DNA from: SHLQ01 sp964441145
GTDB taxonomy: Bacteria; Actinomycetota; Acidimicrobiia; Acidimicrobiales; SHLQ01
Assembly: GCA_964441145.1 (NCBI GenBank)
Contig: CAYTUB010000025.1
Location: 1 to 33,550 of the forward strand
Length of the DNA: 33,550 bases
Direction of reading: 5' to 3'
The notes under the pieces were generated by a model, which saw nothing but the letters and a program-made list of their open reading frames with translations, ran no database searches and was not told where the DNA came from. Position numbers and translations under genes: made by a program. Shown piece after piece: positions 8,719 through 16,216 of this stretch. Each line of letters begins with the position of its first letter. Position 1 is the stretch's first letter.

Positions 8719-9746
8719 CCCGACAAGACCACGCCGTAATTCTCTGGCCCGGCAAGGAGTCGAGCGACAGGTACGCCCGCGACTTCGCTCAAGCTCTAGA
8801 GGATCAAGGACTGCCGACCGAGGAGTTCTCGCTCAAACGCTGGCGTTTCGGCACGGCCAACGCCGGTGTCTTCCTCGTACATTGGCCTGAAGCAGCGGCT
8901 CAGGGATCGAGCTGGCTGGGGAGGCGAACGGCCTTCTTGCTGTGGGTTCTGAGCGTATGGATCTTTCGACTTCGTGGGGGCAAGGTCGCCTGGGTTTATC
9001 ACAATGAGAAACCCCACAGCCCTGACAGGCATTTTGTCGCTTCGCTTCTGAGACTCTTCGTCCCAGCAGTCGACCTATTGTTCAGTCCAAGTGAAATCGG
9101 GCTCAAGCTTGCCCAAGAGAACTATCGAGGCCTGCGACCCGAGTCGAGCGAGATTGCCCGTCTCGGTGTGTACGCCAGTACTCGAGATTCAAATGTCGGA
9201 GCCTCTGGCAGCGGGGCAGCGCGGCCCACGATCCTTAGCTTCGGCCAAATTCGTCCGTACAAGAGCCTCGAAACGGTCATCGAGGCGTTCGACGGTGTTG
9301 AGGCAGATCTATTGATCGTAGGCAAGTGCCTCTCCGACTCATATGAGCGAGAGATACGAGACCTCTGCGCTAGTAGAGAGAACATTGTGTTGCGTTTGGG
9401 GTTTCTCCCCGAGCCCGACCTCGATCACCTTCTCGCAAACGTTGACGGCGTGGTTTTGGCGATGGGGAACAGCCTTCACTCAGGTGCGTTGCTCCGGGCA
9501 CGGTCGGCTGGTCTTCCCACGTTGACCCCCTCGGTTGGCGCCCTTGTCGAGTACGGCGCCATGGACTCGGGAATACACCTTTTCCATGGTCCGATCACCC
9601 AGGGCCGAATCGCAGAGTTCATCGACGAGACGGGGGGCCGCGTCGCCCTCGACGTATCCGAGCTGGAGTGGCCTGAGATAGGGGCCCAGGTCGCAGGCTC
9701 GATTAGGCGAAGCCTCTCGGTTGAGCACCTCAAGGAGAAAACATGA
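8715..9746 (+). CDS. Glycosyltransferase, GT-B fold (GT4-like, weak EX7E motif)
   Basis: 343-aa GT-B protein. The N-terminal acceptor domain includes VAWVYHNEKPHSPDRH. The donor domain starts ILSFGQIRPYKSLETVIEAF and LLIVGKCLSDSY, typical of GT4 enzymes. In the usual EX7E region the sequence reads SLHSGALLRARSAGLPTLTPSVGALVEY, so neither glutamate is at its normal place, which suggests a divergent donor site. ATG 8715 overlaps the flippase stop by 4 bases (ATGA). An upstream in-frame start at 8646 lies within the flippase and is rejected. It is cytoplasmic or peripheral and probably acts on the same lipid-linked glycan. Confidence 0.8.
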   Translation: MTRQDHAVILWPGKESSDRYARDFAQALEDQGLPTEEFSLKRWRFGTANAGVFLVHWPEAAAQGSSWLGRRTAFLLWVLSVWIFRLRGGKVAWVYHNEKPHSPDRHFVASLLRLFVPAVDLLFSPSEIGLKLAQENYRGLRPESSEIARLGVYASTRDSNVGASGSGAARPTILSFGQIRPYKSLETVIEAFDGVEADLLIVGKCLSDSYEREIRDLCASRENIVLRLGFLPEPDLDHLLANVDGVVLAMGNSLHSGALLRARSAGLPTLTPSVGALVEYGAMDSGIHLFHGPITQGRIAEFIDETGGRVALDVSELEWPEIGAQVAGSIRRSLSVEHLKEKT

Positions 9747-10477
9747 TGGAAATCGTCAGCAAGCTCAAGGCTGCTTCGCGGCACTTGCCAGCTCCAGCCT
9801 TCGACGCCTTGTACTCCCAGGCACTTGGGGCTCGCGTTCGAACCGGTCGTTTCGGATCGCCAGAGCCCGAGTTCGAACATCTCAACCTGTTGGTCCCCGC
9901 CGACGAGAATGTCATCGATGGAGGAGCGAATTTCGGTATCTTCGCGCTTGCGATCGCGCCACTTCTTCAGCAAGACCGCTGGGTCTTCGCATTCGAACCG
10001 GTCTTGAACACTCGCCGCATGCTCATGAAACAGATCGCGCGAGCGGGCCTTGCGAACGTGGCCGTCTTTCCGACGGCATTGTCAGACAACGATGGGTTTG
10101 TTGGTCTAGAAGCGCCGTCATTTGACGATGGAAGAACGAATCTCTTCCGGTCTGAGATTTCAACCGACACTCCCGCCAACGCACTTGCGCTTCGAGGAGA
10201 GATCCTTGCCGGGCTTGGGCCAGTTGGCTTCATAAAGCTCGATGTTGAGGGTCACGAGAAGAGCGCACTCGTCGGGCTCTCGGCCATTTTGAGGGACTTC
10301 TCCCCAAACCTCCTGGTCGAGGGGCATGCCGGCGAAGTCTCGTCTTTCCTGTCGGGCTTTGGGTACGAGTCAGCGATTCTTGAAGACTCGCCAAACACGG
10401 TCTTTGTGTCTACGAGCCGGGATCCGGCGGGAGAGACTCTTGAGAGGCTCACTGGCGCTAGCCGCAGCGTCGAATAG
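9743..10477 (+). CDS. FkbM-family SAM-dependent methyltransferase
   Basis: 244-aa protein. The SAM-binding glycine loop is NVIDGGANFGIFALAIAP (residues 56-73), the following strand ends with the acidic residue in VFAFEPV (81-87), and the FkbM signature FIKLDVEGHEKSAL is at 163-176. Members of this family O-methylate sugars and other small acceptors, so methyl capping or decoration of the glycan is the likely role. It starts at ATG 9743, overlapping the GT gene stop by 4 bases, with AGGAG about 5 nt upstream. It is the last gene of the plus-strand cluster and ends 7 bp from the stop of a convergent gene. Confidence 0.88.
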   Translation: MMEIVSKLKAASRHLPAPAFDALYSQALGARVRTGRFGSPEPEFEHLNLLVPADENVIDGGANFGIFALAIAPLLQQDRWVFAFEPVLNTRRMLMKQIARAGLANVAVFPTALSDNDGFVGLEAPSFDDGRTNLFRSEISTDTPANALALRGEILAGLGPVGFIKLDVEGHEKSALVGLSAILRDFSPNLLVEGHAGEVSSFLSGFGYESAILEDSPNTVFVSTSRDPAGETLERLTGASRSVE

Positions 10478-10484
10478 CGAGATC

Positions 10485-11840
10485 TTAGGCAGCGAGTTGG
10501 TTCGACGATTCGCCGTTCTGGAGGATCAAGCCCGTTGCGTCGAGTGCGTCGACAACCTCTGGCCAATCGCGCCTTCTGTTCGAGAGCAAGATGCCGTCGG
10601 TGGAATGGCGACCGGAACGGTGGTCATGGATTTTTTGAATCGTCCCACCGATGGCCTCAGCGATGAAGTGCTCCCCGTTGATGATGACCTTGCCGTCTAC
10701 CGTTGTTGGGTTGCAGGCAATGGTCACGACCGGACCCGACACCATCGGGTCGTGCGCCGCGTCACCGAGAGCCGACCGGAGCCACGCGACAAATTCATCG
10801 ACCTCGGTTGGGTCGTCAAGTTCGAAACTGAGTTGCGGGACCATGGCGGGTCGGATCGTGAGGGAGAACGGACAGTCCAGACGTGCAAGCAATGCGTCAG
10901 CGTCTTTGATGATTGCTTGTTCCTGCTGAGTTGGATCGACGCTGAGGTCCGCTTTCTGGCCCATCGACGAGAGAACGATGAGTTCACGATCGGTGTCGTC
11001 GGCGAGACGCTGCAATTGTCCAACGATGAGGTCGGTTGCCTCCATTGCGAACGGAAGTTCAGCCTTGTTGGCGGAGATCCACTCGGAGGTATACGGGTTG
11101 TCTGCCCAGTCTTCGGGAAAGGTCGCAGCCCAGTATCGATGCATGGCGCTCGCAACGTGGTTGCCGAACATGACGCTCAGGTCGGTGTCGTGACGTCTGA
11201 CCTGGTGGACAAAGACATCGGCCATGAGTAAGGCCTGGCCAACCCGCAGCCGTTCCTTGTTGGCGCGCCCGGTTGCCACCTCGGCAGCCAAGCGGCCAAG
11301 CCGAGCCCACGTTGCAGGCCGGACGCCGTTTCGCGCGAAATCGACCGCGGCGAGCACGTCTTTTGGTGACGCAGAAAGAGACGCGACTCGAGCGGACTGC
11401 CGGGTCATTCGGAGGTTGAGCTCCTGGAGTGGCTGAAGTGCCGCCGGGATAGTTTCAGCGTTGCCGGAGAAGACGTCGGGGATGACGAATCTGAATTGAT
11501 CACCCGGGCATTGCGTGGACACTGGCGAGGAGTGGAGCACGCCAACAAGCCCGACGGAGCGGCCAGATGTGGCTGCCTGTTGCCAGTAGAAGGGGTGGTC
11601 TTGAGACTTTGGATCGCCGTACCAGAACACTTGATGGTCATCCCACGGGGCGCCCATGCCAACCGATGCCCAGCTCTGCGACGGGTAGAGGTCGCGAGGA
11701 AGGTTCTCATCGAGGATGGTGGTCGAACGTGTTCCGCTCGAAGCCAGCTTTGCCAGAGGTGAGGATGGCGTGGTCTTGCTCCACCAGTCCAGGACTCGTG
11801 GAGGGACCTCATTGAGTTCGAAGACGATGGCGCGCTCCAT
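10485..11840 (-). CDS. Alkaline phosphatase / type I phosphodiesterase superfamily-like protein with altered active site
   Basis: 451-aa protein without a clear signal peptide. Overall order matches type I phosphodiesterases: an N-terminal strand (IVFELNEVPPRVLDWW), a nucleophile-like region (YPSQSWASVGMGAP, residues 52-65, with Ser55 or Ser57), a GNHVASAMHRYW stretch (226-237), a C-terminal strand IVLSSMGQ (288-295), and HSTDGILL (412-419). In active members the corresponding places carry Asp, Thr/Ser, an Asp-X3-4-His pair, SDHG and His. Here the first Asp is Glu or Asn and SDHG is SSMG, so normal two-metal catalysis is doubtful. It converges with the FkbM gene and may belong to the glycan locus, perhaps for phosphoester or phosphoglycerol decoration. 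Assignment is tentative. Confidence 0.55.
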   Translation of the reverse strand: MERAIVFELNEVPPRVLDWWSKTTPSSPLAKLASSGTRSTTILDENLPRDLYPSQSWASVGMGAPWDDHQVFWYGDPKSQDHPFYWQQAATSGRSVGLVGVLHSSPVSTQCPGDQFRFVIPDVFSGNAETIPAALQPLQELNLRMTRQSARVASLSASPKDVLAAVDFARNGVRPATWARLGRLAAEVATGRANKERLRVGQALLMADVFVHQVRRHDTDLSVMFGNHVASAMHRYWAATFPEDWADNPYTSEWISANKAELPFAMEATDLIVGQLQRLADDTDRELIVLSSMGQKADLSVDPTQQEQAIIKDADALLARLDCPFSLTIRPAMVPQLSFELDDPTEVDEFVAWLRSALGDAAHDPMVSGPVVTIACNPTTVDGKVIINGEHFIAEAIGGTIQKIHDHRSGRHSTDGILLSNRRRDWPEVVDALDATGLILQNGESSNQLAA

Positions 11841-11878
11841 AGTCTTTAGTCGGCATCTCGTCGTAGAAGCTGAACGGC

Positions 11879-11884
11879 TACGCT
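11879..11884 (+). promoter_or_regulatory. TACGCT -10 element upstream of the decarboxylase gene
   Basis: TACGCT ends 8 nt before ATG 11893, with no Shine-Dalgarno sequence, matching the leaderless pattern at 3901. It lies in the divergent gap between the phosphatase-like gene and this one. Confidence 0.42.
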
Positions 11885-11892
11885 CGCCGCCG

Positions 11893-13296
11893 ATGGGCTA
11901 CGAACCGCCAATGAGCAACGATGAATTTCGTGCGGCTGGCCACGCGATGATCGACTGGATTGCCGACTATTGGGAATCGGTGGAGGACATGCCGGTTCTC
12001 AGCCAAGTGCAGCCTGGCGATATCCGAGCCTCTTTGCCGGAAACCCCACCGGAATCTCCAGAGCAATGGGGCGACATCATGAGCGATGTCGACCGGCTGA
12101 TCCTGCCTGGAGTAACGCACTGGCAGTCGCCCAACTTCTTTGCGTACTTCCCGGCGAACGCCTCCCCGCCCTCGGTCCTCGGTGAACTGTTATCTGCTGG
12201 GCTTGGAGTCCAGGGCATGCTGTGGGCCACATCCCCAGCCTGCACCGAGCTCGAAACGCACATGCTCGACTGGATGCTCGACCTGTGTGGGTTACCCGAT
12301 CGATTCCGGTCAACGGGACCCGGCGGGGGAGTGATCCAAGACTCCGCGTCCAGCAGCGTGCTGGTGGCGATTCTTGCCGCGCGTCAACGAGTGGGTGGCA
12401 ATTTCCAGCTGGACAACCTCGTCGCCTACACCTCCGAGCACGCGCACTCCTCAATGTTGAAGGGTTGCAAGATCGCAGGGATCACCGAGGAACAGGTCCG
12501 CATGATCCCGACCGACCACACCTTTGCAATGGATGTCGAGGCATTGCGCGCCGCGATGACCGAAGACCTAATCGCGGACCGTCGGCCCTTCTTCGTGCAA
12601 GCGACCGCCGGCACCACATCGAGTACGGCCTTCGACCCGGTCGATGCAATCGCGGATGTGTGCAAGGACTTTGGTGCGTGGCTCCATGTCGATGGCGCCT
12701 TCGCTGGATCAGCGGCGGTCGCCGAGGAGTTTCGTTTCGTCAACGCTGGGCTGGACCGCGTGGACAGCTATTGCTTCAACCCACACAAGTGGCTGCTCAC
12801 CAACTTTGATTGTTCGCTGTTCTACGTTGCTGACCGCGGGCCGATGATCGATGCGCTCACCGTGGTCCCAGAGTATTTGCGCAATGCGGCCACCGACAGT
12901 GGAGGGGTGATCGACTATCGAGATTGGCAGGTCTCACTCGGTCGCCGGTTCCGTGCCTTGAAGCTGTGGTTTGTGATCCGAACCCATGGCTCGCAGGGCT
13001 TGGCGAACTTCGTGCGAGGCCATGTCGAGATGGCCAAGAACCTCGACGCTCGCATCACCGCACATCCCGACTATGAGATCGTCGCGCCGACCGCGTTGTC
13101 GTTGGTGACCTTCCGCCACATCGGCGGTGATCGGGACAACGAGCGGATCCGCGATCAGATCAATGAAAGCGGTCGGGCCTATGTGACCCACACGCGAGTC
13201 GGCGACCAGACGGTTCTGCGTATTGCGGTCGGTGCCGTGCGTACCGAAGCACGTCATGTCGACGATCTGTGGGAGCTGCTCACCGAGCTCGCCTGA
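11893..13296 (+). CDS. PLP-dependent group II decarboxylase (aromatic-L-amino-acid decarboxylase-like)
   Basis: 467-aa fold-type I PLP enzyme. NPHKW (residues 296-300) has the Schiff-base Lys299. WLHVDGAFAGSA (263-274) gives the PLP-nitrogen-binding Asp267. SEHAHSS (181-187) contains the His that stacks on the cofactor. VTHWQSPNFFAYFPA (74-88) and GVIQDSASSSVL (146-157) are typical of the DDC group that decarboxylates tyrosine, DOPA, tryptophan or 5-hydroxytryptophan. HVDAAYAGSA is the usual form, so the Gly-Ala-Phe variant here is a mild change. ATG 11893 is preferred because TACGCT lies just before it; ATG 11911 is also possible. It ends 6 bp from the convergent GT-C gene. Exact substrate cannot be read. 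Confidence 0.88.
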   Translation: MGYEPPMSNDEFRAAGHAMIDWIADYWESVEDMPVLSQVQPGDIRASLPETPPESPEQWGDIMSDVDRLILPGVTHWQSPNFFAYFPANASPPSVLGELLSAGLGVQGMLWATSPACTELETHMLDWMLDLCGLPDRFRSTGPGGGVIQDSASSSVLVAILAARQRVGGNFQLDNLVAYTSEHAHSSMLKGCKIAGITEEQVRMIPTDHTFAMDVEALRAAMTEDLIADRRPFFVQATAGTTSSTAFDPVDAIADVCKDFGAWLHVDGAFAGSAAVAEEFRFVNAGLDRVDSYCFNPHKWLLTNFDCSLFYVADRGPMIDALTVVPEYLRNAATDSGGVIDYRDWQVSLGRRFRALKLWFVIRTHGSQGLANFVRGHVEMAKNLDARITAHPDYEIVAPTALSLVTFRHIGGDRDNERIRDQINESGRAYVTHTRVGDQTVLRIAVGAVRTEARHVDDLWELLTELA

Positions 13297-13302
13297 CATC
13301 GG

Positions 13303-15006
13303 CTAATTCGACGGCACCATTCTGATGATGTCGGTGTTGAAGATCTCGATCCGGCCAACGACTCCGTCGGCTCGATAGTTGGTGAAACCCTCGTCGATGC
13401 CATCGGGGACCAGCCACAGGAAGCTCGCTACGTCGTTGTCTTGGAGGAGACCCGAAAGCTCACGCTGATCCTGCGGGTCAGGAGCGCTAAGCCAACTTCG
13501 ACCGTTCACGAGTTCACCGAATTCGCGGGCGTTGAACGGGTCGCGCCACACCACGACATCGGACGGTTCGCTCAGGGCGGTGATCTGTTCGGCTGCATCG
13601 CCAATCGTGTTGGTTCGGTCGACGACCAACCACAACCCAACACTCGTGACGAGGAGCGAACAGGCCAAAATTGCGCGGAACACGAAGGGGTCACGTTCCC
13701 CCAGCCAGATGATGCCCATCACGAGGAGGACTACTGCGGTTGCGAGGTGGTAGCGGCCGGCCCATTGTGGAAACGCTCCGCCTTGGAACTGGGTGATCAA
13801 GATGATTGGCATGGGGCCAACGACACCTAGCCACGCCGGGAGGAACCAACGCTTCTCGATGGCGCCGACGACTCCGAAGCTCGCCAAAGGCACGGCAACG
13901 AAGAGCCCGGGAACATAGTTCGGGCCAAGAATCCAGATAATGCCCGCCCACAAAGCCCACGCAACGAAGACCGCAATCAAGGCGGGCCGAGGGCGGGTGG
14001 TCGGTTCTCGACGTGCCACCGACACCGCCGCAGCCATCAGCGACGCGGTGAGAGCGAGGCTGATGACCCAAACGAATACTGCTGTGGACGGGAGTGAAAA
14101 CACGGTGGTTGCGAGCGCTTCCAACACGAGCTCACCGATCGCTCCGCCAGCGTCTTGAAGCGTTCCGCCCGCACGCGATGTGCGAGAGCTCGTGCCGATC
14201 AGGGCCAACTCCAACAACGCGTGTGCCCCGATCATCGAGATCGCGCCGAGCGCCATCTTCGAACTTGAGGCGAGCATCGCAGACCAGTTGCGCTGACGGG
14301 CCCAGAGCGCGGTAACCGTCATGCCCGCGACGAAGCCATAGACCAGCGCTTCTTGGCGCATCGTGGCGGCCAAACCAAACGCGAGGCCTGCGAAGAGTGC
14401 CTGGCGCGATGCGTTCGGGTTCGTGCACGCGTCCCACGTCCACGTGATGCCGAGGAGCATGAGCGCTAAGCCCCAGGAGTGTTCCCAGAAGTCCAGTGCG
14501 TAGATGGTGGCTGGAGAGGCCAAGCCGACGACCCACATTGAGATAGCGCCGTCATCACTCGGGCGAAGTCGGCGATGGAAGAGTCGTGCGGCAGCGGCGG
14601 CGACTACCGATCCAAGAATCGGCAACAAGAGAATCGCTCGCGGACCGCCGAGTTCCCAAAGAAGCCGCGCCGGGAGCAGCATGGTGAGCGTCGTCGAATT
14701 GATCCACGTGCCGCTGGCTGTTTGGGACGTGAAGCCCAAGGGGAAGAAGTCGCCGTCGGGATCTTGCGAGTCGAACCAATATTGCAGGCCCGGATCCCAG
14801 GTTTGGTTGTCCGCCATCACTTGCACGCTCGCCGTTTTGCCCCCGACATCGTTGGACAAATGGCCCCGGGTATCGACCAGAAACGAGACGAGTACGTAGA
14901 AGAGGAGCAGCGCTGCAGCGATTGCCAACGGACGTTTCCAGATGGGCGCCGAGATGGCCGCTGGTGCCGTTGAGGAGCTATCGGGCTCCGCAGTGAGAAG
15001 CTGCAT
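13303..15006 (-). CDS. GT-C-like polytopic membrane glycosyltransferase (paralogue B)
   Basis: 567-aa protein, paralogue of 51-1733 but with about 20 more N-terminal cytoplasmic residues. The first outer loop again has HLSNDVGGKTASV (residues 49-61), then YWFDSQDPDGDFFPL and WINSTTLTMLLPARLLW. Later it has GLASPATIYALDFWEHSWG and ATMRQEALVYGF. About ten to twelve helices follow. Inferred role: transfer of a sugar from a polyprenyl-phosphate donor on the outer face, or a related step such as polymerisation. It is divergent from guaB3, with the shared control region at 15007-15103. The ATG at 15006 is clear. Substrate unknown. Confidence 0.75.
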   Translation of the reverse strand: MQLLTAEPDSSSTAPAAISAPIWKRPLAIAAALLLFYVLVSFLVDTRGHLSNDVGGKTASVQVMADNQTWDPGLQYWFDSQDPDGDFFPLGFTSQTASGTWINSTTLTMLLPARLLWELGGPRAILLLPILGSVVAAAAARLFHRRLRPSDDGAISMWVVGLASPATIYALDFWEHSWGLALMLLGITWTWDACTNPNASRQALFAGLAFGLAATMRQEALVYGFVAGMTVTALWARQRNWSAMLASSSKMALGAISMIGAHALLELALIGTSSRTSRAGGTLQDAGGAIGELVLEALATTVFSLPSTAVFVWVISLALTASLMAAAVSVARREPTTRPRPALIAVFVAWALWAGIIWILGPNYVPGLFVAVPLASFGVVGAIEKRWFLPAWLGVVGPMPIILITQFQGGAFPQWAGRYHLATAVVLLVMGIIWLGERDPFVFRAILACSLLVTSVGLWLVVDRTNTIGDAAEQITALSEPSDVVVWRDPFNAREFGELVNGRSWLSAPDPQDQRELSGLLQDNDVASFLWLVPDGIDEGFTNYRADGVVGRIEIFNTDIIRMVPSN

Positions 15007-15072
15007 GATGTGCCAATCGGTTTAATGCCGACACGTTTGAGGCCCGGAAGGGGTGCCGTTGGCACACGCGGG

Positions 15073-15078
15073 TAGATT
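15073..15078 (+). promoter_or_regulatory. TAGATT -10 element for guaB3-guaA
   Basis: TAGATT lies 25 nt before ATG 15104. Unlike other genes here, a Shine-Dalgarno-like GGAG (about 15095-15098) sits before the start, so this message should have a short leader. No convincing -35 element is seen. Confidence 0.35.
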
Positions 15079-15103
15079 GGCCCTTTCTTTCCGCGGAGAA
15101 CTC

Positions 15104-16216
15104 ATGGCAGAAATCGATATCGGCAAGGGCAAGGCGGGTCGCCGAGCCTACGATTTTGACGACATCACCATCGTCCCGTCGCGTCGCACACGCGACCCCG
15201 AGGACATCGATCTCACCTGGGAGATCGACGCATATCGCTTCGACCTGCCATTCATGGCTTCTGCGATGGACTCGGTGGTCAGCCCAGCGACGGCTATCGA
15301 GATCGGCCGTCAAGGTGGCGTTGGCGTGCTCAACCTCGAAGGTTTGTGGACTCGATATGAAGACGCCGATGCAGTCCTCGCCGAGATTTCCGAACTCGAC
15401 GATCAGGCCGCGACCCAGCGGATGCAGGAGCTCTATGCAGCCCCGGTCAACCCGGATCTGATCATTCAACGGATCGCGGAGATCAACGACGCCGACATTG
15501 TCAGCTGCGCGGCGATCAGCCCACAACGGGCCACCGAGCACATCGAGACCATTCTCAAAGCCGAACTTGGATTGTTGGTTATCCAACAGCCGGTGATCTC
15601 GGCCGAGCATGTCTCCCAAGCCGAGGATGAGCCGCTCAACCTAAAGACGTTCATCCGTGGCCTTGAAGTACCGGTGATCGTCGGAGATTGCGCCAGTTAC
15701 TCAGCGGCCCTGCACCTCATGCGCACCGGCGCCGCGGGCATTTTGGTCGGTGTCGGCACCGGTCAAGCGTCGACACTTCGGCGCGTGCTGGGAATCGGTG
15801 GTCCGCAAGCGACGGCGCTCGCAGATGCTCGAGCTGCCCGGATGCGTCACCTCGACGAGACTGGCATCTACACCCAGATCATCGCTGACGGTTCGATGGC
15901 CACCGGCGGAGACATCGCAAAGGCAGTTGTCTGCGGAGCCGATGCGGTCATGCTCGGCGCACCGCTCGCCGCAGCCGATGAAGCCCCCGGACGCGGGTAC
16001 CACTGGGGAGTCCAAAGCGTTCATCCCACAGTTCCACAAGGTGGCCGAATCACGGTGCCCCAGCGCGGGCCACTCAGTAAAGTTGTCCACGGCCCCAGCC
16101 ATTCCGAAGATGGCGCAACCAACCTCGCCGGTGGGTTGCGTCAATCGATGGCCATGTGTGGCTATACCGACCTCAAAGACTTCCAGAAAGCAGAGATCTT
16201 GGTGAGTGCCCGATGA
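15104..16216 (+). CDS. guaB3: GuaB3-type IMP dehydrogenase family protein
   Basis: 370-aa TIM-barrel protein of the GuaB family without the CBS pair of full IMP dehydrogenases (about 490 aa), as usual for GuaB3. It has YDFDDITIVPSRR (residues 16-28), MASAMDSVVSP (51-61), IADGSMATGGDIAKA, and the family ending DLKDFQKAE. In the loop where IMP dehydrogenase has Gly-Ser-Ile-Cys-Thr-Thr, this protein reads TGQASTLRRVLGIGGPQ (219-235), with Ser223 where the catalytic Cys would be. ATG 15104 is chosen for its ribosome-binding site; an in-frame start at 15053 would lie upstream of the likely promoter. It overlaps guaA by 4 bases, so both serve guanine nucleotide supply. Whether it is catalytic is open. 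Confidence 0.88.
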   Translation: MAEIDIGKGKAGRRAYDFDDITIVPSRRTRDPEDIDLTWEIDAYRFDLPFMASAMDSVVSPATAIEIGRQGGVGVLNLEGLWTRYEDADAVLAEISELDDQAATQRMQELYAAPVNPDLIIQRIAEINDADIVSCAAISPQRATEHIETILKAELGLLVIQQPVISAEHVSQAEDEPLNLKTFIRGLEVPVIVGDCASYSAALHLMRTGAAGILVGVGTGQASTLRRVLGIGGPQATALADARAARMRHLDETGIYTQIIADGSMATGGDIAKAVVCGADAVMLGAPLAAADEAPGRGYHWGVQSVHPTVPQGGRITVPQRGPLSKVVHGPSHSEDGATNLAGGLRQSMAMCGYTDLKDFQKAEILVSAR

